A DNA stretch of 64,000 nt from Talpa occidentalis (taxonomy: Eukaryota; Chordata; Mammalia; Eulipotyphla; Talpidae): positions 63,761,730 through 63,825,729 of the forward strand of contig NW_023604295.1 of the NCBI RefSeq assembly GCF_014898055.3, in the 5' to 3' direction. Position numbers and translations under genes: made by a program. The notes beneath the pieces are model-generated. The model was not told the DNA's origin and searched no databases. It worked only from the letters and a program-made list of their open reading frames with translations. Below, in pieces: positions 10,506 to 22,553 of this stretch. Position 1 is the first letter of the stretch. Each line of letters starts with the position of its first letter.

Positions 10506-13285
10506 ATGGCAAATACAGATGCTAAAATATCAATATTAACTCTAAATGTAAATGGACTAAACTCTTCAATAAAAAGACACAGAGTTGCAGCCTGGATTAA
10601 GAAATAAAACCCAACCTTTTGCTGTCTCCAGGAAACACATTTAGCTACAAAAGATAAAAATGGGCTCAAAGTTAAAGGATGGAAAACAATCCTACAAGCA
10701 AATGGACCAAAAAAGAAAGCAGGAACAGCTATACTTATATCAGATAAAACAGATTTCAAACTCAAAAAGATAAAAAGAGACCCCAATGGTCACTACATTA
10801 TGATCAAGGGGACAATACTTCAAGAAGAAATAACACTCATTAACATATACTCCCAAACGAAGGAGCACCAAAATATATCAGACAACTGTTGTCCTCACTG
10901 AAAACAGACATCAGAGAAAACACATATGTAGTGGGAGACTTCAACACACCACTATCAACAATGGATAGATCAACAAGACAAAAAATAAGTAAAGAAACCA
11001 AAGCTCTAAATAAGGACCTAGAGCATTTGGGCTTAACAGACATCTATAGAACACTAAACCCCAAAAAAACGGAGTACACATTTTTCTCAAGCGCACACGG
11101 ATCATTCTCCAGGATCGATCACATACTGGGGCACAAGACAAACATCAACAGACACACCAAGATTGAAATCATATCAACCATCTTTTCTGACCATGAAGTT
11201 ATCCAACACATCAACAAAAAGAAATATAAAAACCATATGATAATATCAATAGATGCTGAGAAAGCTTTCGACAAAGTGCAACACCCATTCATGATTAAAG
11301 CCCTTGAAATTCTTGGGATACAAGGAACATACCTCAACATCATAAAGGCCATCTATGACAAGCCAACAGCCAGTATCATTCTCAATGGTGAAAAGCTGAA
11401 AGCAATTCCATTAAGATCTGGAACAAGACAAGGATGTCCACTCTCACCACTGCTTTTCAATATAATACTGGAAGTCCTAGCCAGGGCAATAAGACAAGAG
11501 AAAGACATCCAAGGAATCCAAATAGGAAAAGAAGAAGTCAAACTATCACTATTTGCAGATGATATGATAATGTACGTAGAGAACCCCAAAAACTCCACAG
11601 AAAAACTAATTCAACTCATCAATCAGCTCAGTAAAGTGGCAGGATACAAAATCAACACGCAAAAGTCAGTAGCCTTCCTGTACACAAACAATAAATCTGA
11701 AGAAGAAGAAATAAAAAAAAAAAACCATCCCTTTCATTATTGAAACAAAAAAAAAAATCAAATATTTGGGAATAAATCTAACAAAAGAGGTAAAGGACCT
11801 ATACAAAGAAAATTATAAAACACTGTTAAAAGAAATAGAAGACACAAAGAAATGGAAAGACATCCCCTGCTCATGGATTGGAAGAATAAACATTATTAAA
11901 ATAGCCATCCTACCAAAAGCAATATACAGATTCAATGCTATTCCAATCAAAATTTCAAAGTCATTCTTCAAAGAAATAGAACAATTATTGATGAAATTCA
12001 TATGGAATCACCAAAAACCCTGAATAGCCAAAGCTCTCCTGAAAAAAAAAGAAGGGAATGGAGGCATCACACTCCCAGACTTCAAACTCTACTACAAAGC
12101 CATAATCATCAAAACTGCATGGTATTGGAACAAGAACAGACATACAGACCAATGGAATAGAATAGAAAATCCAGAAATAAACCACAGATTTATGGTCAAC
12201 TAATCTTTGACAAAGGAGCAAAGACTATGCATTGGAGCAAAGAAAGTTTGTTCAATAAATGGTGCTGGGAAAACTGGGTCGCTACATGCAAAAGAATGAA
12301 GCTTGACCACTACCTCACACCATACACAAAAATCAACTCAAAATGGATTAAAGAACTAGACATAAGACCTAAAACCATAAAATATATAGAAGGAAATATA
12401 GGCGAAACACTACGTGATTTGCACATCAAAGACATCTTTACAGACACATCACCCAAAGCAGTGATAGTGAAGGGGAAGATAAACAGCTGGGACTACATCA
12501 AATTAAAGAGCTTCTGCACAGCAAAAGAGACAATAACAAAAACAAAGAGAAACCCCACCTACTGGGAGAACATTTTTGCACCCAACACTAATGATAAAGG
12601 ACTGATCACAAAAATCTGCAAAGAGCTGATGAGACTCAACAACAACAAAGAAAATAATCCAGTCAAAAAATGGGCAGAAGAGCTAAAAAGAAACTTCTCT
12701 GAAGAGGAAATGCAAATGGCCAACAGGCATATGAAAAAATGTTCAACATCACTTGTCATCAGGGAAATGCAAATCAAAACTACCATGAGATACCATCTTA
12801 GACCAGTGAGAATGGCACATATTAAAAAAACTAGCAACAACAAATGTTGGCGAGGGTGTGGAGAAAAAGGAACTCTCCTGCACTGTTGGTGGGAGTGCAA
12901 ACTGATCCAACCGCTATGGAGAGCTGTGTGGAGATTTCTTGACCTACTAAACATAGAGCTTCCATATGATCCAGCAATTCCACTCCTAGGTATTTACCCA
13001 AAGGACGCAGAAACATCAATTCCAGAGAACACCTGCACCCCTATTTTTATAGCAGCACTGTTTACAATAGCTAAGCTTTGGAAACAACCCAAATGCCCAA
13101 AAATAGATGACTGGATCAAGAAGATGTGGTACATATATACCATGGAATATTACTCAGCATTCAAAAAAGATAAACACATGCAATTTGCAGCAACATGGAT
13201 GGCGCTGGAAGGGATCATGGTCAGCGAAATAAGCCAAAAAGAAAAAGAAAAATACTGGATGGTCTCACTCATAGCCGGAATCTAG
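10506..13285 (+). pseudogene. L1 ORF2: endonuclease fused to reverse transcriptase by deletion
   Basis: Starts at ATG 10506 (MANTDAKIS). Endonuclease motifs are all visible: [33 protein letters not shown] and SDHEV. After SDHEV (about 11202) the reading passes directly into [20 protein letters not shown] of the reverse transcriptase, so roughly 350 residues (linker and first RT segments by comparison with human ORF2p) are missing, in frame. RT core: [15 protein letters not shown] and catalytic FADDMIMY. C-terminal Cys/His region: [18 protein letters not shown]. Breaks: TAA at 10605 where element 1 has CAA, a frameshift near 10870, frameshifts in A-runs near 11715-11755, TGA at 12021, and a shift near 12190. 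The last open part runs to the stop at 13283-13285. Confidence 0.95.
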
Positions 13286-13465
13286 AAAACTTAAATAAGG
13301 GACCAGGAAAATGAATAACTATAAGAAAGTGAAAATCAAAATCAACAAATAACTATGAACAAGAGACACTTTTTGGGGGGCGGGGGCGGAAGGGGAGGGA
13401 TTGGGGTCAGAATGGGGGGGCTGCAATTGTATGGGGAATATAAAAATAAAATTTATTATTTAAAA
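13286..13465 (+). other. L1 3'UTR with G-rich tract and poly(A)
   Basis: Contains a polypurine G-tract at 13375-13399 with four or more G runs (a possible G-quadruplex), then GGGGAATATAAAAATAAAAT and a short A-rich end. The same end recurs at 29.4, 31.9, 42.5 and 60.9 kb, so it defines the L1 family of this genome. Confidence 0.9.
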
Positions 13466-13483
13466 AAAATTCTTATCCTCTCA
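13466..13483. repeat. target-site duplication of L1 element 2, right copy
   Basis: Matches 8982-8999 over 18 bases. Confidence 0.95.
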
Positions 13484-13535
13484 TACAGTACTTAGTATAT
13501 ATTAGATGCTCAATAAATAGCTGCTGAGTGAATAA
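13484..13535 (+). repeat. L2 3' tail interrupted by L1
   Basis: TTAGATGCTCAATAAATAGC followed by TGCTGAGTGAATAAG matches the characteristic L2 end (cacatagtaggcgctcaata..). Separated from its 5' part by L1 element 2. Confidence 0.65.
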
Positions 13536-14599
13536 GCATATAAACTAGTGGTCTTTGATATTCTTCGATGGACCAAACCAAATTAGTAAATATGAATATT
13601 AAGTATTCTGATACAGCTTCTTTAAGGGAATAGGAATACTTCTGTAGTAACATTTTCAAAAGACATCTGGAATTAATATTATATTTTACTACATCCATTA
13701 ACAAAGAAGTATCTTATTCAAGTACTATTTAGAAAATTAATCCTAAATTGTAATACATGTTGTTATTTTGAAGCCTGCAATTTTAGGACTTTTTTCTCAA
13801 ATTTCTATATTGATGATTTATTCAGCTCTCATGTTTGACTGCATATTTTAATTTGAATGCATACATAATTCTCCCTTTTTTCACCTTTGCAAACTGGAGA
13901 ATTAATACAAAAATAACAGTGTTATTCCAAAAACCCTTTTAGCTGATACTGCATTTTCAAGTAAAATCACCTTTGATTATTCTCAAGTGGAACAACTTTG
14001 GTAAATGTATAATTGACTGCAGTTACTATTCACTCAGCATTTTACAGAGAAGTTAGGGGTATAGGTTGTGTAAGTGTCAATCCCAAAGGAGGTAACAAGT
14101 ATACACATCAAGTTATATGATAATATTAGACGCTAAGTGGCTAAATACTTCTTGAATGGTAAATATTAAAAAGCCTAGAGCAGGCACACTATGCTTTTGT
14201 TCAAATTAGGCACAACCCTTTTTTGGCAACTTCTTTACCCTCACAATGTATATAAACATCAAATGTCTTATGTGATCTCCTAACTACTTCTAACACGCAA
14301 ATCACTATATGAAATTCTGTGGCTTTAACTTTAGAACAGATGCTAAATCTGTCTCTCTACCTTCATCCCCACTGTCAAGACCCAAGTCCACATCACCTAT
14401 CTTTTGCATGAAATTATTCAAATGACTCTCTCCACTTTTGAACCCACAATCCTGCAACATAGTACTGACACTCTATCAAAAGTGATCAGTTATAAATGTG
14501 AGTAAGTTTCTAAATCACATACACTGTTTTAAAACAGTGTTACCTCAATTAAAAAAATAAAATGTAGGTCATTAGTTAGTGGCAAAATCTCTAGTCTGT
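13536..14599. other. unique AT-rich sequence with a perfect 20-bp palindrome
   Basis: No gene seen. The palindrome lies at 14521-14540. Confidence 0.5.
14521..14540. repeat. perfect 20-bp palindrome
   Basis: ACACTGTTTT followed directly by its reverse complement AAAACAGTGT, with no spacer. Confidence 0.9.
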
Positions 14600-15032
14600 A
14601 AAGTATTGTTACTTTACCATTAAACCCTCTAACTACAAGCATTACATTTTGAATAAAATCTAAATTCCTTCCCTGGTCTAATGGACATTTCCATAAGATC
14701 TGACCCTTGTCTACATCTCCTGTCTCTCTTTTCACCTTCATTTTATTCTGGTCATACAGGTCTGCATGTTTCTTCTGAAGTACACTAAAAACAGCTGCAC
14801 TTGAGGACTGCTCTTCCAGTCATTTCTTTTGCATCACATGTTCTTATTTTCTGCTTAATACTACTACTTTTTGAATTTATTTTGTTCATTTATTAGTTTA
14901 CTTTTTATTGCCATTCTTGAGTGTAGGAAACATCGTTCCTGTTTATGACTTATCCCTTGTGCTTGGAGCAGAACTTGGCAATTGGAGTTTACTCAATAAG
15001 AAATTATTTGTTCAATGAGTGAGTATCACTCT
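14600..15032 (+). repeat. L2 element, 3' part
   Basis: Follows the order of the L2 3' region: AAATTCCTTCCCTGGTC, AGATCTGACCCTTGTCTACA, CTCCTGTCTCTC, ATTCTGGTCATACAGGTCTG, then GAGTGTAGGAAAC and the tail GTTTACTCAATAAGAAATTA, TTGTTCAATGAGTGAG. Diverged but collinear. Confidence 0.7.
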
Positions 15033-16714
15033 TATGGTCAATATAAGTTCAAGTATCTTTCCAGCTGAATTATCAGTAAATTGTTACCACTATTCACCGG
15101 TGTAGATACATTATTTAATAAACTTTCTCCAAAATATCCTCAGGATTCCCCTACCAGAGCTTGCATCTGAAATTTCTTCAGAGTGTTATCAATCAATTTT
15201 AGTATTTCTCTCTTAGTTCTACAATATATGTGATTTTTGCTCACAGAGTCTATTTTTTTTTATTAAAAAGGAGTTTCTTGCATGAAAAGTATATATAAAA
15301 GTTCTGCCTGAGGGACAATATTCATTTATGTCCCTAGCCTTTCAGTAATTTTCCTTACTCCATAAAATGCAATTCTCTCCTTTACTCTGCCATCTCCTTG
15401 AGGCTCCTTTCACTAGCACAGAACCTTCAGATATAAAAGCAACATCGTCAGCATGTTCAGCTATGTGTGTACCCACTAGAGTGCCTAGTTAGAGTACCAT
15501 GCCAACGATGAGCAATCAAAAATTATGAGCTAGTGATGAAGATTCTAGTCCTTATGTGCCTGTGTGCCAGTATTAATTCAGGCAGTGAGAAATTTATGCC
15601 TTCACTGGGTATTGGGCATTGGGAAATGTAAAGGCAATGTATTGCTGCATATAACAGCACTTTCTTAATTAAGATAGGAAGCCAGATTTAGCTTTACTCA
15701 ATATGTATTACTGCCTTACAGATGAGAACACTGAGGCAATACAGTGTGATGGAAATGTAAACAGTTGAATTATATCTTAGTGTTACATAAAAAGATACAA
15801 TTTTGTTTTTTCAACTTGAAAAAAATTACTATATGATTGAAAAGAACCATATTTGCTTTTGGGAAGTTTTCTTTCCAAGTACATCTCCTGATGAAATAAT
15901 AACTTTATTTAAATAAATTCTTTAATTTCTTTAACAATAAATAATATTCCAATGGTTGTATATTTTATTTTCTTTGGGAGATGAGCTAAATTGAATCAGG
16001 TGACTTGTATAAAGTATGTGGAGGATAAAATTATCCCAGCTGAAATTTCAAGTTTTTGTAGAAACTATTCATAGAATTTAGGTTTTCAGACATCTTTTCC
16101 TTTTTTGACTGTAACTATGAAAAATGACATAATTATTTAATAAAGTATTTAAAGTTTAAAAAACAAAACAACCAATGCTAATCAAAGACTCAGACAAATT
16201 TTCAGTTTTGTCATTTTTATAGATGTGTTTGATGAGTAGATCACTTCAGTGATTTAAGTTAAGAGATTTTAAAGAAACTGACAAGGGTTACTCATTGATA
16301 CTTTGAGCAAATGATATTTTCAGTTATCAAATTCTTTAAGATATATCTTGATATCAGAACAAACTCATGTTCAAATGCAGTAATATTGTCCAACTGAAAA
16401 ATTAGCTTTTCTTTGCTTGTTCATTGAAACATAGATCAAATTCACAAACTAAGCAATTAGACATGTCATCCTCTATTTCTAAGATACAATTTGATTCCAT
16501 CTAATTCATGTATAATTCCTGAATCAAAATATATCAGGCTTTTTGTCAATGCACCTAACTTAAACAGGTCATTATCGTTTGGTCTAATTTAAAAATAAAC
16601 TGAGCAGAACTCTCAGATTTTCACATCAGCCCTTTCCTTGCCTTCAGCAAGCAATTAAAGTCATTTACACATACATGGCTTAGTACTAGTTATGTGTGAA
16701 TAGAACTCTTTCCA
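15033..16714. other. unique AT-rich sequence
   Basis: No gene, SINE or L1 recognised. 16.5-16.7 kb may belong to the L2 piece that follows. Confidence 0.5.
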
Positions 16715-16845
16715 TCATTGGATTCTAGGCTCCTGGAGTTCAGAAAGTATGGCATATCCCTGTTTGTATCCTCTTACAACTAGCTTTCCACACGGTCTGC
16801 TGAGTACTAGTAAGCTTTCAGTAAATATCTATGGAATTAAATGAG
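16715..16845 (+). repeat. L2 3' tail
   Basis: GGATTCTAGGCTCCTGGAGT, CCTGTTTGTATCCTC and TTTCAGTAAATATCTATGG match the closing section of L2. Confidence 0.6.
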
Positions 16846-17024
16846 ATGAGAGGACTGAGAAATTGTACTCAGAATTCAGGTAATGGAGACTGTCAGTTAG
16901 AGATTAACTAAGCAGTACAAGAGAAAATGCTGAGTATGCAAGCTTGCAGTGCTCAAGGGACCACAGATACTGAGGCTGCCAGGTTGAAAAGCAACAAAGT
17001 ATAGAAATATACAATTTACAGAGC

Positions 17025-17165
17025 ACTTAATATGTATCAGGCACACATGAAACACTATTCATGCACCATCTCATCAACTATTGCAGCCCCTTTATAGGAT
17101 AGGAAGGATTTATATCTCATTACAAAATATATGAAAAGCCTGAAGCAATCAGGCTATTGAAAGTT
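17025..17165 (-). repeat. MIR fragment
   Basis: Minus-strand MIR order: GAGCACTTAATATGTATCAG, CATCTCATCAACTATTGCAG, then ATATCTCATTACAAAATATA. Confidence 0.55.
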
Positions 17166-17598
17166 AAGGCCCATGGATTCTGCTTTCAAACTTGAGTTTG
17201 ATTTCTGATTTTACCATTAAAACCTAGGTCCAACCAAAGTATGGACCTAGAGGTCAACTAGGAAATAGTTCTCCAAATTTAACACAGTATTTTTTGACAT
17301 CATTATCAAATTTCTATTATTCCTTTTATATTTGAATGAGTTTCTGGTACTTAAGACCTTTCAAAATCTGGTCCTGGGTAGTCTTCATAAGCTCTTGCCT
17401 ATTACCAATCACCATATCACCCCCAAAACAACTTTTTGTTCCTCAAAGGTACTCTGCATTCTTCAGAGCCTTTGTGGATGTCTCTCTTTAACCTAAAATA
17501 CTCCATGTGAGGTTGAGTTCAAATCATGGATTTTCACGAGACTGAGATTTTTCTATTAAAAATACAACTGCTTGTTGATATATTTATATTAATTAAGG
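17166..17598. other. unique sequence
   Basis: Unassigned; no ORF of note. Confidence 0.45.
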
Positions 17599-17844
17599 GG
17601 GCCTCCCTGATGGTGCAGAGGTTAAAGACACAGTGCTATCAGCTATCACCAGCCACTGCAACATCAGTTTGATCCCCAGCCAGGGAGCTACCCACATGGC
17701 GCAGCAGACCTGTCTTGTCTCACCTGCTGCTCCCCTCAGCTGTGTATTTCAGTAGATCTGCATGTTCTGCTCCCCACTGTCTCTGGTGAATCTTCTTTCC
17801 CCCCACCCCTCTGGCCTAGATCCCAGTTCTTATATGCATAATCT
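17599..17844 (+). mobile_element. tRNA-derived SINE, old subtype, plus
   Basis: GGCCTCCCTGATGGTGCAG head with box A, AGTTTGATCCCCAGCC box B, GGGAGCTACCCACATGGCG, AGCAGACCTGTC, tail GTTCTTATATGCATAATC. The tail end faces the next SINE. Confidence 0.9.
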
Positions 17845-17860
17845 TTTTTTAATAGAAACT

Positions 17861-18122
17861 TTTATTTATTTATTTATTTATTTATTTATTAAAGATTTAT
17901 TTATTTATACAAGTACTGGGGTAAAGGCCAGAGGCATGGGAGGCTGAGAGAATCCACCAGAGACAGAGCAGGGAGCAGAACAGGCAGATGGATGGAAATA
18001 CACTGTTGATGGGAGCAGCAGGCAAGACAGGAGAGGTCTGTCAAGCCATGTGGGAATCTCCGCGGAAGCTGCGGACAGCTTCTCAGCACTGCTCTCAACC
18101 CACTGCACCACCAAGGAGGCCC
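17861..18122 (-). mobile_element. tRNA-derived SINE, short-head subtype, minus
   Basis: (TTTA)n and AAAGATTTATT tail complement, then the body, ending CACCACCAAGGAGGCCC. The head is abbreviated: CTTCCGCGGAGATTCCCAC replaces the box B section, so its Pol III promoter is incomplete. Lies tail to tail with the SINE at 17599. Confidence 0.9.
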
Positions 18123-18299
18123 TAAAAATATTATATTAAGCTCTGTATTAAAGCTAAATTGTCATCTCCAAATCCTGCCCCCTTCCAAACTAGCTAATGA
18201 AGTCCTTGAGGTTAGAAACAATTATGAGATTCATATTTGTATTTTTTTTTACTTTTTAAAATATACACCCCTATCTGAAACAAAAAATAGTTATTTAAA
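18123..18299 (+). repeat. possible L2 tail remnant
   Basis: AACTAGCTAATGAAGTCCTT and GAGGTTAGAAAC resemble the 'ctgtaagctccttgagg' section of L2. Weak. Confidence 0.35.
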
Positions 18300-18405
18300 G
18301 AACTAACATAACTCCACAGAGGTTAAGACTGAGAAGGTGGCAAAGCCAAGAATAGAACTCAGATTTTTCTTGGCTCTAGACCCAATCTTCTGCTTTCAGG
18401 GACAT
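18300..18405 (-). repeat. MIR fragment
   Basis: CACAGAGGTTAAGACTGAG, GTGGCAAAGCCAAGAATAGA and CTCAGATTT follow the reverse of the MIR head (Pol III box B side). Confidence 0.7.
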
Positions 18406-21149
18406 AATAGAATCACTTAAGTGACTTTGGAATTACTGATGTCCTGGTCATACTCCAGTCAATTAAATCTAAGCAGGGAGGGAAGTTAGCCAATGTTTGC
18501 AAGGTTATTCTATTGTACAGTCAGAGTTAACAAGTATCATGAAATAGCATGTGCTTCCTCCCTAAACCCATTTCTACATTTATTAATGAAATTAAGAAAA
18601 GTAATACCCAGATAATTGCCTTGTTTAATTTTGCTCTCCCTCATGTCCCTTTCTATGAAAAGGGCAGTCTTAATTTCCAGTCATAGCTCATTAAGGGTTT
18701 AATGATAATCAACAACAAATTCAAATTCATTTTTGTGCTGTTCTTTTCAGAGCAGATGCCTCAATGACCTAAGGTGGGAGAGAATCTCTCCTCTATTTAC
18801 AACTTTCTCCTTGTCTCATATATGCTGTACCAAAACCACCACTGCTTCCAGACTCTGGGTGTTCTGCTTGCCCAGTGAACTTTGAGCAACTGCACTTAAG
18901 CAAACTCCTTCAGGAAAACAGAGCACTCGACTTGCTTGGTTACTTGGAGAGAGAGCAAGCCTTGAGTGCAGGCTGACTAAAAGTCAGATTCCTCTGAACC
19001 ACGGTCATAATCCAAGTAGAAGAAAATTACATATACATAAATTTCACCTTTCAAAGTTTCCCTGATTTTGATTTCCCTGATTTTGATCTAAAAAGTGTTC
19101 AGAAACCGGCACTTTCAATGTTAAGTCTATGGTTTAATCACTTTTCATTATAAGTAGCTTTATGATTTAAGGACAGCATCAAGCAAAGGAAAGAAATAAC
19201 AGCAAGGAAATCTCAATTCTGCTAAGTTTGGTTTTTATCCCTATGTAACCTTTGGTTTGGTTTCCTTCAGTCAAATGAAAATCTCAAGAATTGTAAGGGC
19301 CAAGGCAAAATGCTCACTAGTATCACCTCTAACAATACTGTTGAACCAAGCAGCTATTAATGTCATGTTCTGTAGAGCTGGAAAAAAGTGGAGCCAAAGG
19401 TAAGTTTCTATAGTTACTGAGAGAATGTAGGAAGTGGAAATTCTAACTGCAAGCAGATGGGAGTTAACAGCTAAACTGAATCTATAATCAAAGGTAGCAC
19501 CAAGGGAATTTAAATAGTCACTGGCTGATTTTTTTCTGGTATGGGTCCTTATAACTTCAGCAATGTGCTTAGGTTCTAGGGCACCTTAAAGATGCCTTTT
19601 AACTGAAGAGTTTCATTGTTTCACTTTGGAATGCAATTACATCCTTTAAAAAGTGTTGTACAATGCTTCATTAGGAAAAAAAAAGGGGGGGCAAGAAAGT
19701 TGTCTAATTTGAGTTCCTTTTAGATACTGACTATAACAAAAATCCACTAAAAATTATTTGGAAAGTTAAGGAAACCTGGTAATCGTAGTGGAAGAAGAGA
19801 TATGGGAGAGAGGCACCACTCAAAGATGTTTTCAAGTAAACTACCAGTATGAGTGATTGGAATTTAGTCCAGCTAGGGAAACCGTAAGAGCAGGAATGGA
19901 ACAAAAACCTCAGAAACATCCTACCTAAGGGGTGAGGAAGTCAGGGTATTTATACATCAATTCTCATTAGTCTTCATTCACTGAACACCGCTTCTGGGCA
20001 CATTAATTCCATACAGTGTAAAATCCAGCATTAAGAGGTCAATGAATTCTGAAGTGGTAAGAGTTAAGGGATGAAACATGATAGCATCCTCTACAAGTAT
20101 TGATTTGGTTATTGTGTACTGGTACTCTCGGAATTGCAGCATGTCCTCCCACATGACTGTACTATGGATAGTCCAATTACCCTAACTCTTACAATAAGCC
20201 TTTACGTACCCTACCCAATGCCCCATGCCCCTCCCAAGTATCCATGGGTTACAGGTTCTTCTTGGGTCAACTTTTGAGACATTCAAGTATTTCTAGTCAG
20301 ATCCCCATTCATCACAACGACACTTCGGACAACAGTGAAGGAAGCTCAGCTACAATATGAAGCTTTGAATTCTTATATTACCATACAAAATATTCAGTAA
20401 ATCCACATGCATTTTAAAAATATTGATTATTAACACAGAAATGATTTATTTGGTAGAAACTAAAGTTTCTGGAGTCAGTAAAGCCCACACAGTGACCTAA
20501 ATTTTGAAATAAAGTGGACCTACAATAGTTCTAATCTTCTCTTAGATCAAACCTTAATTCATCTCCCATTTCCAAAGTGGGGAGGATACAAATGCTAAAA
20601 TTAAAAGGCTTTGTGGTGACAATAGGAGTGGGGAAAGATATAACACACTTCTGAGGCTACAATCGTCTTTCTAAAGAGACGTAATTAGAATTCTATTCTA
20701 CTTCACTTTATTTCTAGCCTAAATCATGGCATGGAAATGTCTATACCAATTTAAAAGCATTACAATTTTGTTTGGAGAAAATGACCAAAAATTACAGTAA
20801 GATTGCTTTTAATATCCTGCATAAGTAATAATAGTATTATTTTAGGTAATTACCCTCGCCTGATACAACATTCCTAGCACCAACATGATTGTGCATTCTG
20901 AAAGCATGCTTGTATTTCCCAAGGTATATTACTTAAGCAATTAAATAATTATTTTGTGATACTAATGATCTTCACTCATACTTATCACATCTCATATCAC
21001 TGAATGTCCATAAAGTCAGAAAACATACACAGTATTATTTATTCACAGATAATAGCCCTTGCTGATGTTATATTTACATGTTTCCAGATTTTGTAGAAAT
21101 CCTGTCAAACAATATCCTGCATTATCTTCAGCAAAACGTTATAATGTCA
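18406..21149. other. unique AT-rich sequence
   Basis: 2.7 kb with no supported gene or young repeat. A 16-bp tandem repeat (tttccctgattttgat) sits near 19058-19090. ORFs are at chance length. Confidence 0.5.
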
Positions 21150-21660
21150 TGGTGACAGATATCTGACTGAAATATATATTTCCTCCCACAATAATGTTCT
21201 TAATATTTATCCATGATTATATATGTGGCTGCAAGTTGATTGATTACAACTAATGTTTAGCATGCTATATGAATATAGCATAATTTATCCATTTCTATAA
21301 TCCTAGGCATTTATTTGTTTAAAACTATTTACTTTTAAAAATAATGCTATAATAAACCTCCTTGCATGTGCACTCAAGTGTGCATGGAAAAATGTTATTG
21401 GAAAAACATGGAATCTGGATTGTAGACTATATGCTCTTCAGTTTTACTAAATGTTATCAATTTTTTACCTCTAACATTATTAGATAAATTACTGTTACGA
21501 AAGAAACAATAATTTACATCATCAAACATATTTGGCAAAATCAACATTCTGGATTTTTGTAAAAAAGATGTGTGAAGTAGTATCTCACTCTTCCTTTAAT
21601 TTGCATCGCCCTGCTTCCTAGGGAGAGTATTATAGTGGATTGCATAATTATTTCTAATTA
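21150..21660 (-). mobile_element. ancient L1 fragment (ORF2 3' side), minus
   Basis: Reads like the reverse of an old L1 ORF2 end: ATAATTTATCCATTTC, ATAATGCTATAATAAACCTC, CTTGCATGTGCACTC, GTGTGAAGTAGTATCTCACT and TTTAATTTGCATCGCCCTG. Heavily decayed. Confidence 0.65.
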
Positions 21661-22291
21661 TTTACTCATCTAACTATGAGAAGACTGTACCCCTCCCACC
21701 TTATTCAGCCATTGACATTAAGCTAGTTTCTGTGTCATACTAATATAACAAAGGCAGAGATATATGCCATTTAAAATACAAGAATTAAGAGTTGTCAAAT
21801 CATTCTATCATTTCTCTTTTTCTTCTATCTCAGAATAGTAAATCCCAGAAAATAGATAGTCCTACAAACTATTTCAAGAATGAAGAAGCACTGTACTGCT
21901 AAGCCCCAGAGCTAACATAATATAAACAAAAGGTAAAACAGCGTTGTTTTAACCACCACTGAGATTGTGGGACATTTGTAATAACAACATAACCTAGTTA
22001 AAAAACATACAAATTGGCTCTTAAAAATATAGTGTTGCCATAACAACACCACCACAATACCTTAATATATGTTACTATCTCCTAGGCAAGGGTAGAGAAT
22101 AATTAATGAGTTAGATTGCAACACATATTAGACTGTACTAAAACATTTGGTAAATTGACAGTGGACCAAAACAGCTTATACTTTTAGATCAAAAGATTGA
22201 GAAAAACAATGTTACTAGCATGTCTTAAATGTTACTGAATTTATTTGACTAAGTCACAAGAAGAGATGTGCTTACAAAAAATGGAAAAGCT
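21661..22291. other. unique AT-rich sequence
   Basis: No recognised feature. Confidence 0.45.
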
Positions 22292-22553
22292 GGGCCTCCC
22301 CTGGTGGTGCAGTGGTTGAACGCTGGGCTGCGAAGCTGCCTGCAGCCTCTGCAGCGCCGGTTGGATCCCCGGCCGCTGGGCAAGGGTCCCACATGGGCAA
22401 CAGACCTCTCCTGCCACCCGCTACTCCCCTCAGCAGTGTTTTCAGTCCATCTGCCTGTTCTGCTCCCCGCTCTGGCACTGGTGAATTCTCTCACTCTCCC
22501 GTGCTTCTGACTGTACCCAGTGCTTGTAAAAATAAATAAATTAAAACAAAAAA
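22292..22553 (+). mobile_element. tRNA-derived SINE, short-linker subtype, plus
   Basis: Head GGGCCTCCCCTGGTGGTGCA, box B-like GGTTGGATCCCC, then CCGCTGGGCAAGGGTCCCAC, a shorter linker than the long-linker copies. Body ends CCCAGTGCTTGTAAAAATAA with an A-rich tail. Confidence 0.92.

Larger units (their letters stand above)
9000..13465 (+). mobile_element. LINE-1 element 2, internally deleted, with duplicated target
   Basis: A 4.47-kb L1 bounded by an 18-bp perfect target-site duplication. Order: 5'UTR remnant (9000-9451), ORF1 (9452 to about 10480), ORF2 (10506-13285), 3'UTR with a G-rich tract and AATATAAAAATAAAATTTATT tail. It keeps both ends yet is shorter than a typical 6-7 kb mammalian L1, because it lacks most of the 5'UTR middle seen in element 1 and about 1 kb of ORF2. 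Stops and frameshifts in both ORFs mean it is not active. It interrupts an L2-like tail. Confidence 0.95.

Noticed and set aside
10506..13285. An active L1 ORF2 or a host RT gene
   Set aside because: Several stops and frameshifts, a 1-kb deletion and L1 flanks show that it is a dead L1 copy.
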